The notes: generated by a model from the letters alone, not told the origin. Positions 50,789 to 59,016 are shown, counted from the first letter of the stretch. The stretch is 63,339 nt of DNA from Bradyrhizobium centrolobii (GCF_001641635.1 NZ_LUUB01000065.1:36425-99763), one strand, 5' to 3'. Numbers and translations are program-made.

Positions 50789-51316
50789 ATGCCCGACAAG
50801 ATCTACAATGTCCTGTTTCTATGCACCGGCAACAGCGCCCGCTCGATCCTCGCCGAATCCATCATGCGGAAGGATGGTGCCGGTCGGTTTCGGTCCTTTT
50901 CGGCAGGCAGCCATCCGAAGGGCGCGATCAATCCGTTCGCCCTCAAGGTCCTGAAGGCAGCGACCTATCCAATCGACGGCATGCGCTCGAAGAGCTGGCT
51001 CGAGTTTGCTGCGCCGGACGCGCCGGCTCTGGATTTCGTCTTCACGGTCTGTGACGCCGCTGCCGGCGAAGCTTGTCCGGTGTGGCCGGGACAGCCAATG
51101 ACGGCGCATTGGGGCATCGAGGATCCCGCGGCTGTCCAGGGCACTGACCTCGAGAAGGAGGCCGCCTTCGTGGCTGCGTTTCGGTACCTCAAAAACCGTA
51201 TCTCGATTTTCATGAACTTACCCCTCCGCTCGATCGACTCCTTGTCGCTTGGAGCCAAGCTGCGTGAAATCGGCAAGCTGGAGGGCAGCACCTATCCTCA
51301 CCCGAAGGCCGGCTGA
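50789..51316 (+). CDS. arsC: arsenate reductase, low-molecular-weight phosphatase type
   Basis: A 175-residue enzyme of the thioredoxin-coupled type: P-loop FLCTGNSARS with catalytic Cys12 and Arg18, and a later CDAAAGEACPVWP pair (Cys88, Cys96), the redox cysteines of this family. It reduces As(V) to As(III). Its stop is overlapped by the aquaporin start. There is no gene in the 258 bp between it and arsM. Confidence 0.85.
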   Translation: MPDKIYNVLFLCTGNSARSILAESIMRKDGAGRFRSFSAGSHPKGAINPFALKVLKAATYPIDGMRSKSWLEFAAPDAPALDFVFTVCDAAAGEACPVWPGQPMTAHWGIEDPAAVQGTDLEKEAAFVAAFRYLKNRISIFMNLPLRSIDSLSLGAKLREIGKLEGSTYPHPKAG

Positions 51317-52020
51317 TGGATAGTTTCGATCTCTCACGCCGCCTCGCGGCCGAAGCCCTCGGAACGGGAATCCTGGTCGCTACCGTGGTGGGCTCCGGCA
51401 TCATGGCCGAGACCCTGACCAAGGACGTGGCACTTGCTCTCCTCTGCAACACCTTGCCGACCGGGGCGATCCTCGTGGTCTTAATCACGGTCCTAGGCCC
51501 GATTTCCGGCGCGCATTTCAATCCCGCAGTAACGCTTGTCTTTACGGGCAAACGCGAGTTGCCGGTTCAGGAAGCTGTGCTCTATATCATCGCGCAGATC
51601 GCGGGCGGCATCGCAGGGACCATCGCGGCCCATCTGATGTTCGGATTGCACGTGCTCGACATCTCGATGAAGGCGCGAACGGGCGGCGCGCAATGGTTCG
51701 CCGAGGCCGTCGCGGCTTTTGGCCTCGTTGCGACCATCTTGGGCGGCATCCGGTTCCAGCGGAACGCGGTACCGTGGCTGGTCGGTCTCTACATCACCGC
51801 CGCTTATTGGTTTACCGCCTCTACGTCTTTCGCCAACCCGGCCGTGGCGATCGCACGGTCACTCACCAACACGTTCGCCGGTATTCGCCCGATCGATCTG
51901 CCCGGCTTTATCGTCGCCGAACTCTTGGGCGCCATCCTCGCATCGCTGCTGATGAATTGGCTGCTCGGAAGACCCGAAGTTCGCGGGCCAGTGCGCATCG
52001 CCCAGGAGCCCTCGCCATGA
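51316..52020 (+). CDS. aqpS: aquaglyceroporin-type As(III) channel AqpS
   Basis: A 234-residue channel of the MIP family with six membrane segments and two half-helix motifs, HFNPAV and SFANPAV. In rhizobia, AqpS lets As(III) flow out down its gradient after ArsC makes it. Starts on the last base of arsC and its stop is overlapped by the next arsC (ATGA). No ArsB or Acr3 pump is present in the unit, so this channel is the visible exit route. Confidence 0.85.
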   Translation: MDSFDLSRRLAAEALGTGILVATVVGSGIMAETLTKDVALALLCNTLPTGAILVVLITVLGPISGAHFNPAVTLVFTGKRELPVQEAVLYIIAQIAGGIAGTIAAHLMFGLHVLDISMKARTGGAQWFAEAVAAFGLVATILGGIRFQRNAVPWLVGLYITAAYWFTASTSFANPAVAIARSLTNTFAGIRPIDLPGFIVAELLGAILASLLMNWLLGRPEVRGPVRIAQEPSP

Positions 52021-52418
52021 GCATCATCATCTATCACAATCCTGCCTGCGGCACGTCGCGCAACACGCTTGCGACGATCCGGCAGAGCGGAGTTGAGCCT
52101 ACCATCATCGAATATCTGAAGACGCCGCCTTCCCGCGAAAAGCTGGTCGAACTCATCAAGGCGATGGGTATCCCCGTGCGAGCGCTTCTGCGGGAGAAAG
52201 GCACGCCGTTTCATGAGCTCGGTCTCGCCGACCCGAAATGGTCCGATGACCAGTTGATCGGTCAGATGCTTGCGCATCCAATCCTGATCAACCGTCCGAT
52301 CGTGGTGACACCAAAAGGGGTCAAGCTGTGTCGCCCCTCGGAAGCAGTATTGGAGCTGTTGCCCAATCCGCACATCGGCCGCTTCGTCAAGGAGGACGGC
52401 GAGGTCATCGAAAACTGA
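52017..52418 (+). CDS. arsC: arsenate reductase, glutaredoxin-coupled type
   Basis: A 133-residue protein of the ArsC/Spx fold with catalytic Cys11 in HNPACGTSRNTL and the conserved Arg in PILINRPIVVTPKG. It uses glutaredoxin and glutathione to reduce As(V). It follows aqpS with a 4-bp overlap. The unit therefore contains two unrelated arsenate reductases. Confidence 0.88.
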   Translation: MSIIIYHNPACGTSRNTLATIRQSGVEPTIIEYLKTPPSREKLVELIKAMGIPVRALLREKGTPFHELGLADPKWSDDQLIGQMLAHPILINRPIVVTPKGVKLCRPSEAVLELLPNPHIGRFVKEDGEVIEN

Positions 52419-52490
52419 TCCAACGCTGGAAGGGCGCGCGTCATCTGGTCCGGCCCGGAAAATGTCGGCGTTCGCCAGCACAACGGCTCT

Positions 52491-52514
52491 GGCCCCGACT
52501 GGACAGTCGGGGCC
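52491..52514. terminator. perfect hairpin between convergent arsC and aioA
   Basis: A 10-bp perfect stem, GGCCCCGACT with AGTCGGGGCC around a GGAC loop, sits in the 100-bp gap between the convergent arsC and aioA. There is no T-run on either side, so it would be a barrier or a bidirectional attenuating structure rather than a classic intrinsic terminator. Confidence 0.5.
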
Positions 52515-52521
52515 GCAAGCC

Positions 52522-55041
52522 TCAGACCCTGTAGTCGAGCGGCTTGAAGCTGAGATGCTTCACGCCCTCGGGTGCATCCGCGAGCTTGCGGATATTCGCC
52601 CACGTCTGCTTGTAGTTCGGGATGATGAGCTCGTTCACCCCGGGTGAGACCACGTTCCCTTGCACGCCGGTTGCTTGGGCGAAGAGCATGAACGTCTGCT
52701 TCGGCTTGGCGGTCGGCGTCGGATAGACCATGGCCTGAGTCGAGCCGTTGTCGTTGTAGACTTCGACCAGATCGCCTTGCTTGAGCCGCAGCTCGTCCAT
52801 GTCTTGCGGGTTCATCTGAAGGTAGGGATAAGGCATCCGATCCGTGACGAACTCGTTGTCCTGGTCGAGATAGGAGCTCTGCCAGGTAACGTTGGCGCGG
52901 CCGTTATTGATGAGGAACGGGAATTTCTTCATCTCGGCTTCCTTGCCGGGCGCCTGCAAGCCGCGCCACTGCGTTTCCATGAACTTGGCCTTGCCGTCCT
53001 TGCTGTTGAACTTGCCGTCGGCGTAAAGCCGCTTGGTGCCGACGATCCGCTCTGCGCCCGCTGCCGCCCCCGTCGTTGTGCCGGTCGGCGCGCCGGCCAC
53101 GGCGCCGGGGGTCTCGAGTCCAACAGCGGGCTCCTGGAAGCCGTTCGTACCCATGGCCCGCAATCGGGCATAGGTGACGAACTCACCGCCTTTTTCATGC
53201 TGGTGATAGCCGTCCATAAAGGCATCTTCCTCGGTCTTCCAGTCGAAGCCCTTGAAGTGGTCGGCAATGTCAGACTTGCCTTGCTCACGCAGCACCCGCT
53301 CCATGTGATTGGCGATGCGCGCCGCGATCAAGCAATCGGGCATAGCCTGCCCTGGCGCATCCATGTATTTCTCAGTGAGCCGCATGCGGCGTTCGCCGTT
53401 CATTGAGGTGAGATTCGCTTCCCCTGAGGTAGCCGCCGGCAGCCAAACATGGCTGGCCTCGCCTATCTTGGTCGGCACGATGTCGACGTCGACCGCAAAG
53501 AGCCCGCCCTTCTTGATCGAGTCGACGATCGCGTTGATCATCGCCGGCCGGTCGCCATAGGGTGCCGTCATCATGGCGTCCTTCACCAGGTCCGTGCGCT
53601 TTTTGTAGGCCTGCTTGAACTTGAATGCGTTCAGTGTGGTCTTGTAGTGGTCGCATCCCCAGATGTGATGGACACCGCCCTTGCCTTCGATCAGGAGTTG
53701 GTCGACGTACGCGGCGGGCCGTCCCACATGCGCATCGGACGGCCGGGAGTAGCCTTCCTGGTGCCCGCCCATGCGCACACAGCCACCGCCTGGCCGACCG
53801 ATATTGCCGGTTGCGAGCGCGACATTCACCAGGGCGCCGTTGGTGCGGTAATTGTCGTTGCCCCAGATCAGGCCCTTCTCATAAGCAAACATCGTTCGCC
53901 GACGCGCATTGGCTGCCTTGGGCTGCGCAATCCACTCGGCGGATTTGCGGATTTCATCAGCGGTAAGACCTGTAATCGTCGCGGCCTCTTCCAAGCTGAT
54001 CTTGTTGGCGGCCTTCATCTGGTCGAAGTTGGTCGTCGAAGCGTCGACAAAAGCCTTGTCGACCCAACCCTTGTTCGCGATGTACGTCGTCCACGCATTG
54101 AACAAGGCGAGGTCAGTGCCGGAGTTGATCGCCAGGTGCATGACGTTGTCTTTGCCGGCTTCAACCTCGCAGGCATTGACCGTCACCGTCCGACGCGGAT
54201 CGACGATGATCACCTTGGCGCGCTCCACCGGCTCCGAGCCGAACTCGGCCTTCTTCTTGTCGAGCGAGGTTCCGCGCAGGTTCGGGACCCAGTGATTCAG
54301 GAAGTAGTTGGTCTGGGTCTCGAGCGCGTTGGTGCCGACGGCAACGATCGTATCGGCGAGCTCGGCATCTTCGTAGCAGTTGTTGAGCTCGCCCACGCCC
54401 ATGTCGCGGGTGGCGTGGACTTCCGAGTTGTACGCCGGACGATTGTGAATCCGGATGTTCTTCACCTTCATGGCGCCGAAGTAGAGCTTGCCGGTGCCCC
54501 AGGTGTTCTCATATCCGCCGCCGGCGCCGCCGTGGTCGAACGCCGAGACGAACACGCCGTCTTCGCCCATGTCGTTCATGACGGCGACCGTCACGCGCGC
54601 GACGAGGTCGAGCGCATCGTCCCAGCTTGTGGGCTGCATCTGCCCGTAGCGCCAGACCATGGGGTCTGTAAGGCGCTGCAACTGCGTATTGCGCTGTTGG
54701 GAGTAGCTCATCTCCGCCATGCGCGCGCCGCGGACCGAGCCCAAGCCCGAATTCACGACGCAATCTTTGTCAGGCTTGATGACGATGTGCACATCCTGGC
54801 CGTTCTGGCGAACGATGTTGTACATTGAAGGCGAATACCAGGCGACGGTCTCCGCGCCCTGCTGCTTGCTCAGATCGGCACCGAACTTGTTCTGATCGGG
54901 TGCCGTACCGCCCTGTCTACTGGTGGACCAAGTGTATGCCTTGTAGCCGCATCCGACGATGCAGTAGTGGCACGTCACGTTGGATTCCTTGGCGTCTGCA
55001 GGGATGATCGGGAGCCGGTCGATTTGACGCTTGTAGGCCAT
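52522..55041 (-). CDS. aioA: arsenite oxidase large subunit AioA
   Basis: An 839-residue molybdopterin oxidoreductase. The N-terminal cluster motif is CHYCIVGCGY (Cys24, Cys27, Cys31) for a [3Fe-4S] cluster, the AioA type. Other familiar parts are PSMYNIVRQNGQDVHIVIKP, HNRPAYNSEVHATRDMGVGE and GNIGRPGGGCVRMGGHQEGY. No signal peptide; it is exported by hitch-hiking with AioB. It oxidises As(III) to As(V). aioB is 15 bp upstream, so the operon is aioBA. The GGGGAGG before the start supports it. Length is normal for the family. Confidence 0.93.
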   Translation of the reverse strand: MAYKRQIDRLPIIPADAKESNVTCHYCIVGCGYKAYTWSTSRQGGTAPDQNKFGADLSKQQGAETVAWYSPSMYNIVRQNGQDVHIVIKPDKDCVVNSGLGSVRGARMAEMSYSQQRNTQLQRLTDPMVWRYGQMQPTSWDDALDLVARVTVAVMNDMGEDGVFVSAFDHGGAGGGYENTWGTGKLYFGAMKVKNIRIHNRPAYNSEVHATRDMGVGELNNCYEDAELADTIVAVGTNALETQTNYFLNHWVPNLRGTSLDKKKAEFGSEPVERAKVIIVDPRRTVTVNACEVEAGKDNVMHLAINSGTDLALFNAWTTYIANKGWVDKAFVDASTTNFDQMKAANKISLEEAATITGLTADEIRKSAEWIAQPKAANARRRTMFAYEKGLIWGNDNYRTNGALVNVALATGNIGRPGGGCVRMGGHQEGYSRPSDAHVGRPAAYVDQLLIEGKGGVHHIWGCDHYKTTLNAFKFKQAYKKRTDLVKDAMMTAPYGDRPAMINAIVDSIKKGGLFAVDVDIVPTKIGEASHVWLPAATSGEANLTSMNGERRMRLTEKYMDAPGQAMPDCLIAARIANHMERVLREQGKSDIADHFKGFDWKTEEDAFMDGYHQHEKGGEFVTYARLRAMGTNGFQEPAVGLETPGAVAGAPTGTTTGAAAGAERIVGTKRLYADGKFNSKDGKAKFMETQWRGLQAPGKEAEMKKFPFLINNGRANVTWQSSYLDQDNEFVTDRMPYPYLQMNPQDMDELRLKQGDLVEVYNDNGSTQAMVYPTPTAKPKQTFMLFAQATGVQGNVVSPGVNELIIPNYKQTWANIRKLADAPEGVKHLSFKPLDYRV

Positions 55042-55056
55042 GGTCGTTCCTCCCCG

Positions 55057-55578
55057 TTAGAGCACGTTGGAAAGGCGGCCGTAGAGCAACTCGTCCACGC
55101 CTTCGGCGTAGATGTCGCCCTTGTCGTCGACACGGAGCACGTATTGCGGGAGATTTTGCGTTGCCTGGCCCCAGATCTGCTGGCCGCCCGCCTCGCAGTC
55201 GAAGCGGGAATAATGGCCCGGACAGTTCATGGTCCGATCGGCCGCGCTGTAATTGAGGGTGAATCCCTTGTGCGGGCAGATCGTCGTGAAGCCGACGATG
55301 TCGCCTTCGGTCCCCACCCCGCCCGGCACTTTCATACCCAGCTTTAGGAGCACGCCAGGAGCCTTGTCATCGGGATAGGAGACGTTCAGCGGCTCGTTGA
55401 GCTTGAGATCCTTGACGTTGGCCAAACGGTTGACGGGATAGTCCACCCTTGCGGCAGCCGGCGCAGCCTTTGTGGGAGAAGGCGTTAGCGAGCTGACTGC
55501 CACTCCGGCGGCGGCAAGACCCGCCCCGCTCATGAAGCGGCGGCGGCCGACGTCGACCATACGATCGCAGCGCGACAT
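55057..55578 (-). CDS. aioB: arsenite oxidase Rieske subunit AioB
   Basis: A 173-residue Rieske protein. Twin-arginine-like start (GRRRF, residues 11-15), hydrophobic stretch, then the Rieske [2Fe-2S] site CPHKGF (Cys101, His103) and CPGHYSRFD (Cys119, His122). It exports AioA and passes electrons from As(III) oxidation to a c-type cytochrome. First gene of aioBA. The divergent arsR is 235 bp upstream. Confidence 0.92.
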   Translation of the reverse strand: MSRCDRMVDVGRRRFMSGAGLAAAGVAVSSLTPSPTKAAPAAARVDYPVNRLANVKDLKLNEPLNVSYPDDKAPGVLLKLGMKVPGGVGTEGDIVGFTTICPHKGFTLNYSAADRTMNCPGHYSRFDCEAGGQQIWGQATQNLPQYVLRVDDKGDIYAEGVDELLYGRLSNVL

Positions 55579-55598
55579 GGTAATTGCTCCTCGACCTT

Positions 55599-55654
55599 CG
55601 CCAGTACGCCTACTGGCGGGTGTTTCCTCGAGATCGGACCGGTACGCCTACCGG
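55599..55654 (-). promoter_or_regulatory. paired inverted repeats upstream of aioB
   Basis: CGCCAGTACGCCTACTGGCG (55599-55618) and CCGGTACGCCTACCGG (55639-55654) are two inverted repeats with the same central GTACGCCTAC, about 38 bp apart centre to centre. They are in the aioB leader or promoter, 20-76 bp before the start. They could be a regulator site or RNA hairpins. Confidence 0.45.
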
Positions 55655-55706
55655 CCGGGGCGCTCGTTATTCTTGTGCCGCACGCCTGTCACATCGACAG
55701 GTTACG

Positions 55707-55730
55707 ATATGTCGAGACGTCTCGACATAT
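55707..55730. promoter_or_regulatory. 24-bp perfect palindrome, candidate ArsR operator
   Basis: The sequence is a perfect palindrome centred on GAGACGTCTC, flanked by ATATGTC and its complement. It lies between divergent aioB and arsR and is followed by an AT-rich TTTAATAG. An ArsR-family dimer site would look like this. It could control both transcription units. Confidence 0.58.
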
Positions 55731-55813
55731 TTAATAGTCGAAATGTTCTGGCTTGTCACCGTTCCTGTGGGTTAGACATGACGCAGCTGGATGAGTCGCG
55801 CGGAGGCTACGGA

Positions 55814-56257
55814 ATGCGGAAATCGATGCTGGCCGTCGCCAGCCACGCCAGCACCGGGTTGACTCAGGAACGCCTCTCCGAGCCCCATGCGATTTCCGCC
55901 CTTGCGGCGCTTGCTCAGCCCACACGTCTGGCGATCTTCAGGCTGCTCATCAAGCACGAGCCGGTCGGGATCACTGCCGGCGTGATCGCCGATACCATTG
56001 GCGCGCCGCACAACACGCTTTCGTCCCATCTGGCCATCCTGGTCCGCGCAGGCCTGCTCCGTAGCACCCGCGAGGGACGCACCATCATCTACCGGTCAAA
56101 CGTCGAGGGCATGCGGGCGCTGATATCCTTCTTAGTCAGCGAATGCTGCGACGGTCATCCCGAGCTCTGCAATCTGGTCGCGGCCGACGCTGCGGCTTGT
56201 TGCGCCCCGGCCCCGAAAGCCCGCAGTCCGAAGAAGGTCGTCAAGCGCAAGGATTGA
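55814..56257 (+). CDS. arsR: ArsR-family repressor (aio-linked)
   Basis: A 147-residue winged-helix repressor: AALAQPTRLAIFRLLIKHEP, helix-turn-helix TIGAPHNTLSSHLAILVRAG, wing STREGRTIIYRSN, and a C-terminal Cys set SECCDGHPELC with AACCAPAP. GGAGG six bases before ATG 55814 supports this start; an earlier ATG (55778) is possible. Divergent from aioB across a perfect palindrome, so it probably represses aioBA or itself. A truncated relative lies at 15619. Confidence 0.85.
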   Translation: MRKSMLAVASHASTGLTQERLSEPHAISALAALAQPTRLAIFRLLIKHEPVGITAGVIADTIGAPHNTLSSHLAILVRAGLLRSTREGRTIIYRSNVEGMRALISFLVSECCDGHPELCNLVAADAAACCAPAPKARSPKKVVKRKD

Positions 56258-56272
56258 CCGCGGGGGCCGCCG

Positions 56273-56430
56273 ATGTCTTGGACCTTGAGGGGTCTGGCCG
56301 TTCACACCATCGCGGGCTTCATCGGCGCGCATGTGCTACAGCGAGCGCCGCCCATGAGCATCGCTTCGGCTTTGTGGGCCACAGCATCGCGGGGCTGGTC
56401 GGGGGCGCCCTGAGCGGCGCTTTCCTCCAA
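56273..56430 (+). pseudogene. frameshifted and truncated small membrane protein
   Basis: Frame 1 from ATG 56273 encodes MSWTLRGLAVHTIAGFIGAH; after about 25 codons a shift is needed to continue as AHEHRFGFVGHSIAGLVGGA followed by LSGAFLQ. The joined product would be a small Gly-rich membrane protein (GlsB/YeaQ-like). It ends where the 10-bp array of tRNA-Phe scar C begins (56432). So it is both frameshifted and cut by the island junction. Confidence 0.55.
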
Positions 56431-56431
56431 G

Positions 56432-56600
56432 ATCGTAGAAGATCGCAAAATATCGTAGTTTTGGTGCCCAGGGAGGGAATCATACGGAATCACCGACATG
56501 GCGAACTGCTGTTTGTCCTTAGCATGGTGGCGTGAGCGCCTGGGAGGGCGACGCGTTTTGCTGCACCGCGAAACTCCACAATCGCGGGAGCTGTCTGTTA
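56432..56600 (-). repeat. tRNA-Phe attachment scar C with 10-bp array
   Basis: Core TGGTGCCCAGGG at 56462 with three preceding 10-bp units starting 56432 (ATCGTAGAAG), 56442 (ATCGCAAAAT) and 56452 (ATCGTAGTTT). The core matches the tRNA-Phe 3' end in 18 of 20 bases. About 135 bp after the core are shared with site A at 10804. It separates the arsenic segment from the sulfur segment. The gap up to the next gene holds nothing else. Confidence 0.75.
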
Positions 56601-56673
56601 TCGCCGGGGCAGGCTGGTCCAAAGTATCTTTGTGGCCTGCTGAAGCCACCCCTTGTCCGCCTCCCCTGGCTGT

Positions 56674-57507
56674 TCAACTTGGCGTGGGAGTGGCTGACCA
56701 TCCCCAAACCGCGGCTGACACAATTGCAAGCGTCGCCTTGGCGCCGTCGGCCTCGCCCTTCTCGAAGTCGCCTTCTGTCTGCGCCATCGCGTTCGTGACG
56801 TGTGCGAAACAGATGATGGGACAGCTGCTCGTCGCGCTGAAGGCGTAGAGAGCGGCGGCTTCCATCTCGACGGCGAGCATGCCCAGATCGCGCGCCCGTG
56901 CGATCGCGGCCTCGGTTTCGCGGTAGGGCGCATCGGTCGTCCACGTCGCACCCCGATGCAGCGTGATGCCCGGCAGAGCCCGCCCCATCTGCTCGACACG
57001 CGCGAGAAGCGGCGCGTCGGCTGCTTCGGCGAACGTGGAGCCGGGCAGATAATGATAGCTCGTCCCCTCGTCGCGCAGTGCGCGGTCGATCAGGACGAAG
57101 TATGGCGTGGGTCCGATCGGAGTAATTTGTCCGGCTGAGGTGACGCTGACGAGCAGCCGGCAGCCGGACGCGAAAAGCTGCTCCGCGACCAACACCGCGA
57201 ACGGCGCGCCGACGGCGCAGCCGACGATCCCGACCTCGCCGACGCCGTCGAGATCGAAGGCAAGAAGCTCGGTGTGATAGCAGGCCCAACCTTCATGGAT
57301 ACGGCCGGCACCGGTCCGCTTAAGGTGACGGACGACATCACCGTCCGGATCAAGCATGCAGATCTCGGGGACAGCGACGAGCGCCAACTGCCGCTGCCGC
57401 CGCGCCTCCCTCAACAGGGCTTCGGGTCTGAACACCGAGGACGCTTTGTGGTCCTTGAGGCCGACAATCGGCCAGGCAGATTCTGAGCGATGAGGCTTAT
57501 CATCCAT
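56674..57507 (-). CDS. nucleoside phosphorylase-like protein
   Basis: A 277-residue protein of the PNP/UDP phosphorylase-1 superfamily: VGIVGCAVGAPFAVLVAEQL (phosphate-binding Gly-rich strand), LLVSVTSAGQI, the nucleoside part TTDAPYRETEAAIARA and LAVEMEAAALYAF (the E-M-E ribose-binding motif). It could cleave nucleosides or thio-nucleosides such as methylthioadenosine. Last gene on this strand after the ArsR-rhodanese regulator; the two are 21 bp apart. Confidence 0.78.
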   Translation of the reverse strand: MDDKPHRSESAWPIVGLKDHKASSVFRPEALLREARRQRQLALVAVPEICMLDPDGDVVRHLKRTGAGRIHEGWACYHTELLAFDLDGVGEVGIVGCAVGAPFAVLVAEQLFASGCRLLVSVTSAGQITPIGPTPYFVLIDRALRDEGTSYHYLPGSTFAEAADAPLLARVEQMGRALPGITLHRGATWTTDAPYRETEAAIARARDLGMLAVEMEAAALYAFSATSSCPIICFAHVTNAMAQTEGDFEKGEADGAKATLAIVSAAVWGWSATPTPS

Positions 57508-57528
57508 GATGCACCAGATTCGCGTGGC

Positions 57529-58197
57529 TCAAGCGACGGATTCGACCGGCAGGCCGGCGGCTTTCCATTCCGGGTAGCCGTCCTCGAGCCGACGGACGCG
57601 ATAGCCTCGCACCCGAAGCGCTGCGACCGCTTCGAACGAAAGTACGCAATATGGCCCACGGCAGTAGGCGATCACCTCGCGCCCCTTCGGAAGTTCGCCG
57701 AGGCGTCGTTCCAGTTCGGCAAGCGGGATGTTGAGCGCGCCCGGCAGATGGCCAAGAACGAACTCGTCTTCGGGACGGACATCGAGCACCGTGACGAGAT
57801 CGTCGTGCAATCTAGCGACCAGATCATCTCGGGAGACCGGTTCGAGCGCGTCGCGGGCGTGGAAGTAGTCGGTCACGACCCGGCCGATCTCGGCGATATT
57901 CCGCTCGCCGACGCGACCCAGGGCCTTCATCAGCGCGACCACTTCAGCATCCCCGGCCAGGCGATAGAGAACGTGTTTGCCACGACGCTCCGTCTCGACG
58001 AGGCGCGCACGCCTGAGGATCTGCAGATGGCGGGAGGTGTTGGCGAACGTCAGATGGGCGCGGGCCGATAGCTCCTCGACGCTGCGCACCCCTTGGGCGA
58101 GGTGCTCCAACAGCTCAAGGCGGTGCGGATGGCCCAGCGCCTGCGCCACCTCGGCGAGGTTTTCATAGATCGCGTGTTTCGGTCCGGTACTTGACAC
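57529..58197 (-). CDS. ArsR-rhodanese fusion regulator
   Basis: A 222-residue two-domain protein. Residues 1-95 are a winged helix of the ArsR/SmtB type (QALGHPHRLELLEHLAQGVR; LTFANTSRHLQILRRARLVE). Residues 115-222 are a rhodanese domain with active Cys in IAYCRGPYC. A GTG start is chosen at 58197 because AGGAG precedes it, and a longer ATG version would start inside the operator. The winged helix has no clear metal Cys; the rhodanese loop may be the sulfane-sulfur sensor. Divergent from the MBL-fold gene. Confidence 0.78.
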   Translation of the reverse strand: MSSTGPKHAIYENLAEVAQALGHPHRLELLEHLAQGVRSVEELSARAHLTFANTSRHLQILRRARLVETERRGKHVLYRLAGDAEVVALMKALGRVGERNIAEIGRVVTDYFHARDALEPVSRDDLVARLHDDLVTVLDVRPEDEFVLGHLPGALNIPLAELERRLGELPKGREVIAYCRGPYCVLSFEAVAALRVRGYRVRRLEDGYPEWKAAGLPVESVA

Positions 58198-58206
58198 GGC
58201 AGCTCC

Positions 58207-58221
58207 TGAATATATCATTCA
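58207..58221. promoter_or_regulatory. AT-rich inverted repeat, operator candidate
   Basis: TGAATATATCATTCA is an inverted repeat (TGAAT and ATTCA around ATATC). It is between the divergent ArsR-rhodanese and MBL-fold genes. A second TGAATA word lies at 58232. The spacing fits a repressor site controlling both. Confidence 0.5.
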
Positions 58222-58271
58222 GCAGATCGATTGAATATTATCTAGCCGCTCTGAGAGAGGAGTGCAAGTCC

Positions 58272-59012
58272 ATGATCCTCCGTCAGTTCTTGCATAGCGA
58301 CCCCGTCGGCATCTCGTACCTCTTCGGTTGCGGCGGCAAGGCAACCGGCGCGGTCGTCGATCCCGTCGGCGATATCCAGCCCTATCTGCAAGCCGCCGAC
58401 AATGCCGGCATGCGCATTCACTTTGTCATCGACACCCATGTCCATGCCGACCATCTCTCGGCGGGGCGGGCTCTCGCCGACGCAGCAGGGGCGGCTTATG
58501 TGCTCTCGTCGGCCGCAGGTGTGTCGTTTCCGTTCAAAGGTGTGCGCGACGGTGAAGTCCTTCCGCTCGGCAACGTCACGGCGACCGTTCTTCACACTCC
58601 GGGTCACACACCCGAGCACATCTGCATTCTTGCAACGGACCGGACGCGCGCCGACGAACCCTGGTTTGTCCTGACCGGCCACACCCTGATGGTCGGCGAT
58701 CTCGGCCGTACTGAACTCGCCGCCAGCGCCGAAGAAGGCGCAAGACAACTGTTCCGCAGCGTGCGCAAGCTGAAGGGCTTGCCGGACTACGTCGAGGTAC
58801 TGCCCGGCGCCTATGCGGGGTCGGTCTGCGGTCGCCGGCTGAGCGGGAAACCATGGTCGACCATCGGCTTCGAGAAGCGGCATAACCAGGCATTCGCAAT
58901 CGAGGACGAAGCCGAGTTTGTTCGCTTCATGGTCGCCGAGATTCCGCCGGCCCCGCCGGAAGCCGCAAAGATCAGAGCCGCCAATTCAGGCATTACGGCC
59001 GCAGCGGCCTGA
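58272..59012 (+). CDS. MBL-fold persulfide-dioxygenase-like protein
   Basis: A 246-residue metallo-beta-lactamase-fold protein: metal motif THVHADHLSAG, then LHTPGHTPEHICI and a HTLMVGDLGRTEL metal site, with the GLOX/ETHE1-like spacing of persulfide dioxygenases. It has no rhodanese domain of its own; the neighbouring regulator carries one. It probably oxidises glutathione persulfide. Divergent from the ArsR-rhodanese regulator and 4 bp upstream of the MFS transporter gene. Confidence 0.78.
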   Translation: MILRQFLHSDPVGISYLFGCGGKATGAVVDPVGDIQPYLQAADNAGMRIHFVIDTHVHADHLSAGRALADAAGAAYVLSSAAGVSFPFKGVRDGEVLPLGNVTATVLHTPGHTPEHICILATDRTRADEPWFVLTGHTLMVGDLGRTELAASAEEGARQLFRSVRKLKGLPDYVEVLPGAYAGSVCGRRLSGKPWSTIGFEKRHNQAFAIEDEAEFVRFMVAEIPPAPPEAAKIRAANSGITAAAA

Positions 59013-59016
59013 TCCC

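Noticed and set aside
53449..54828. Long + strand frame of 459 codons opposite aioA
   Set aside because: Antisense to aioA, same reasoning; similar shadows at 4787-6040, 21742-23013, 41315-42529 and 60574-61896 were left out.
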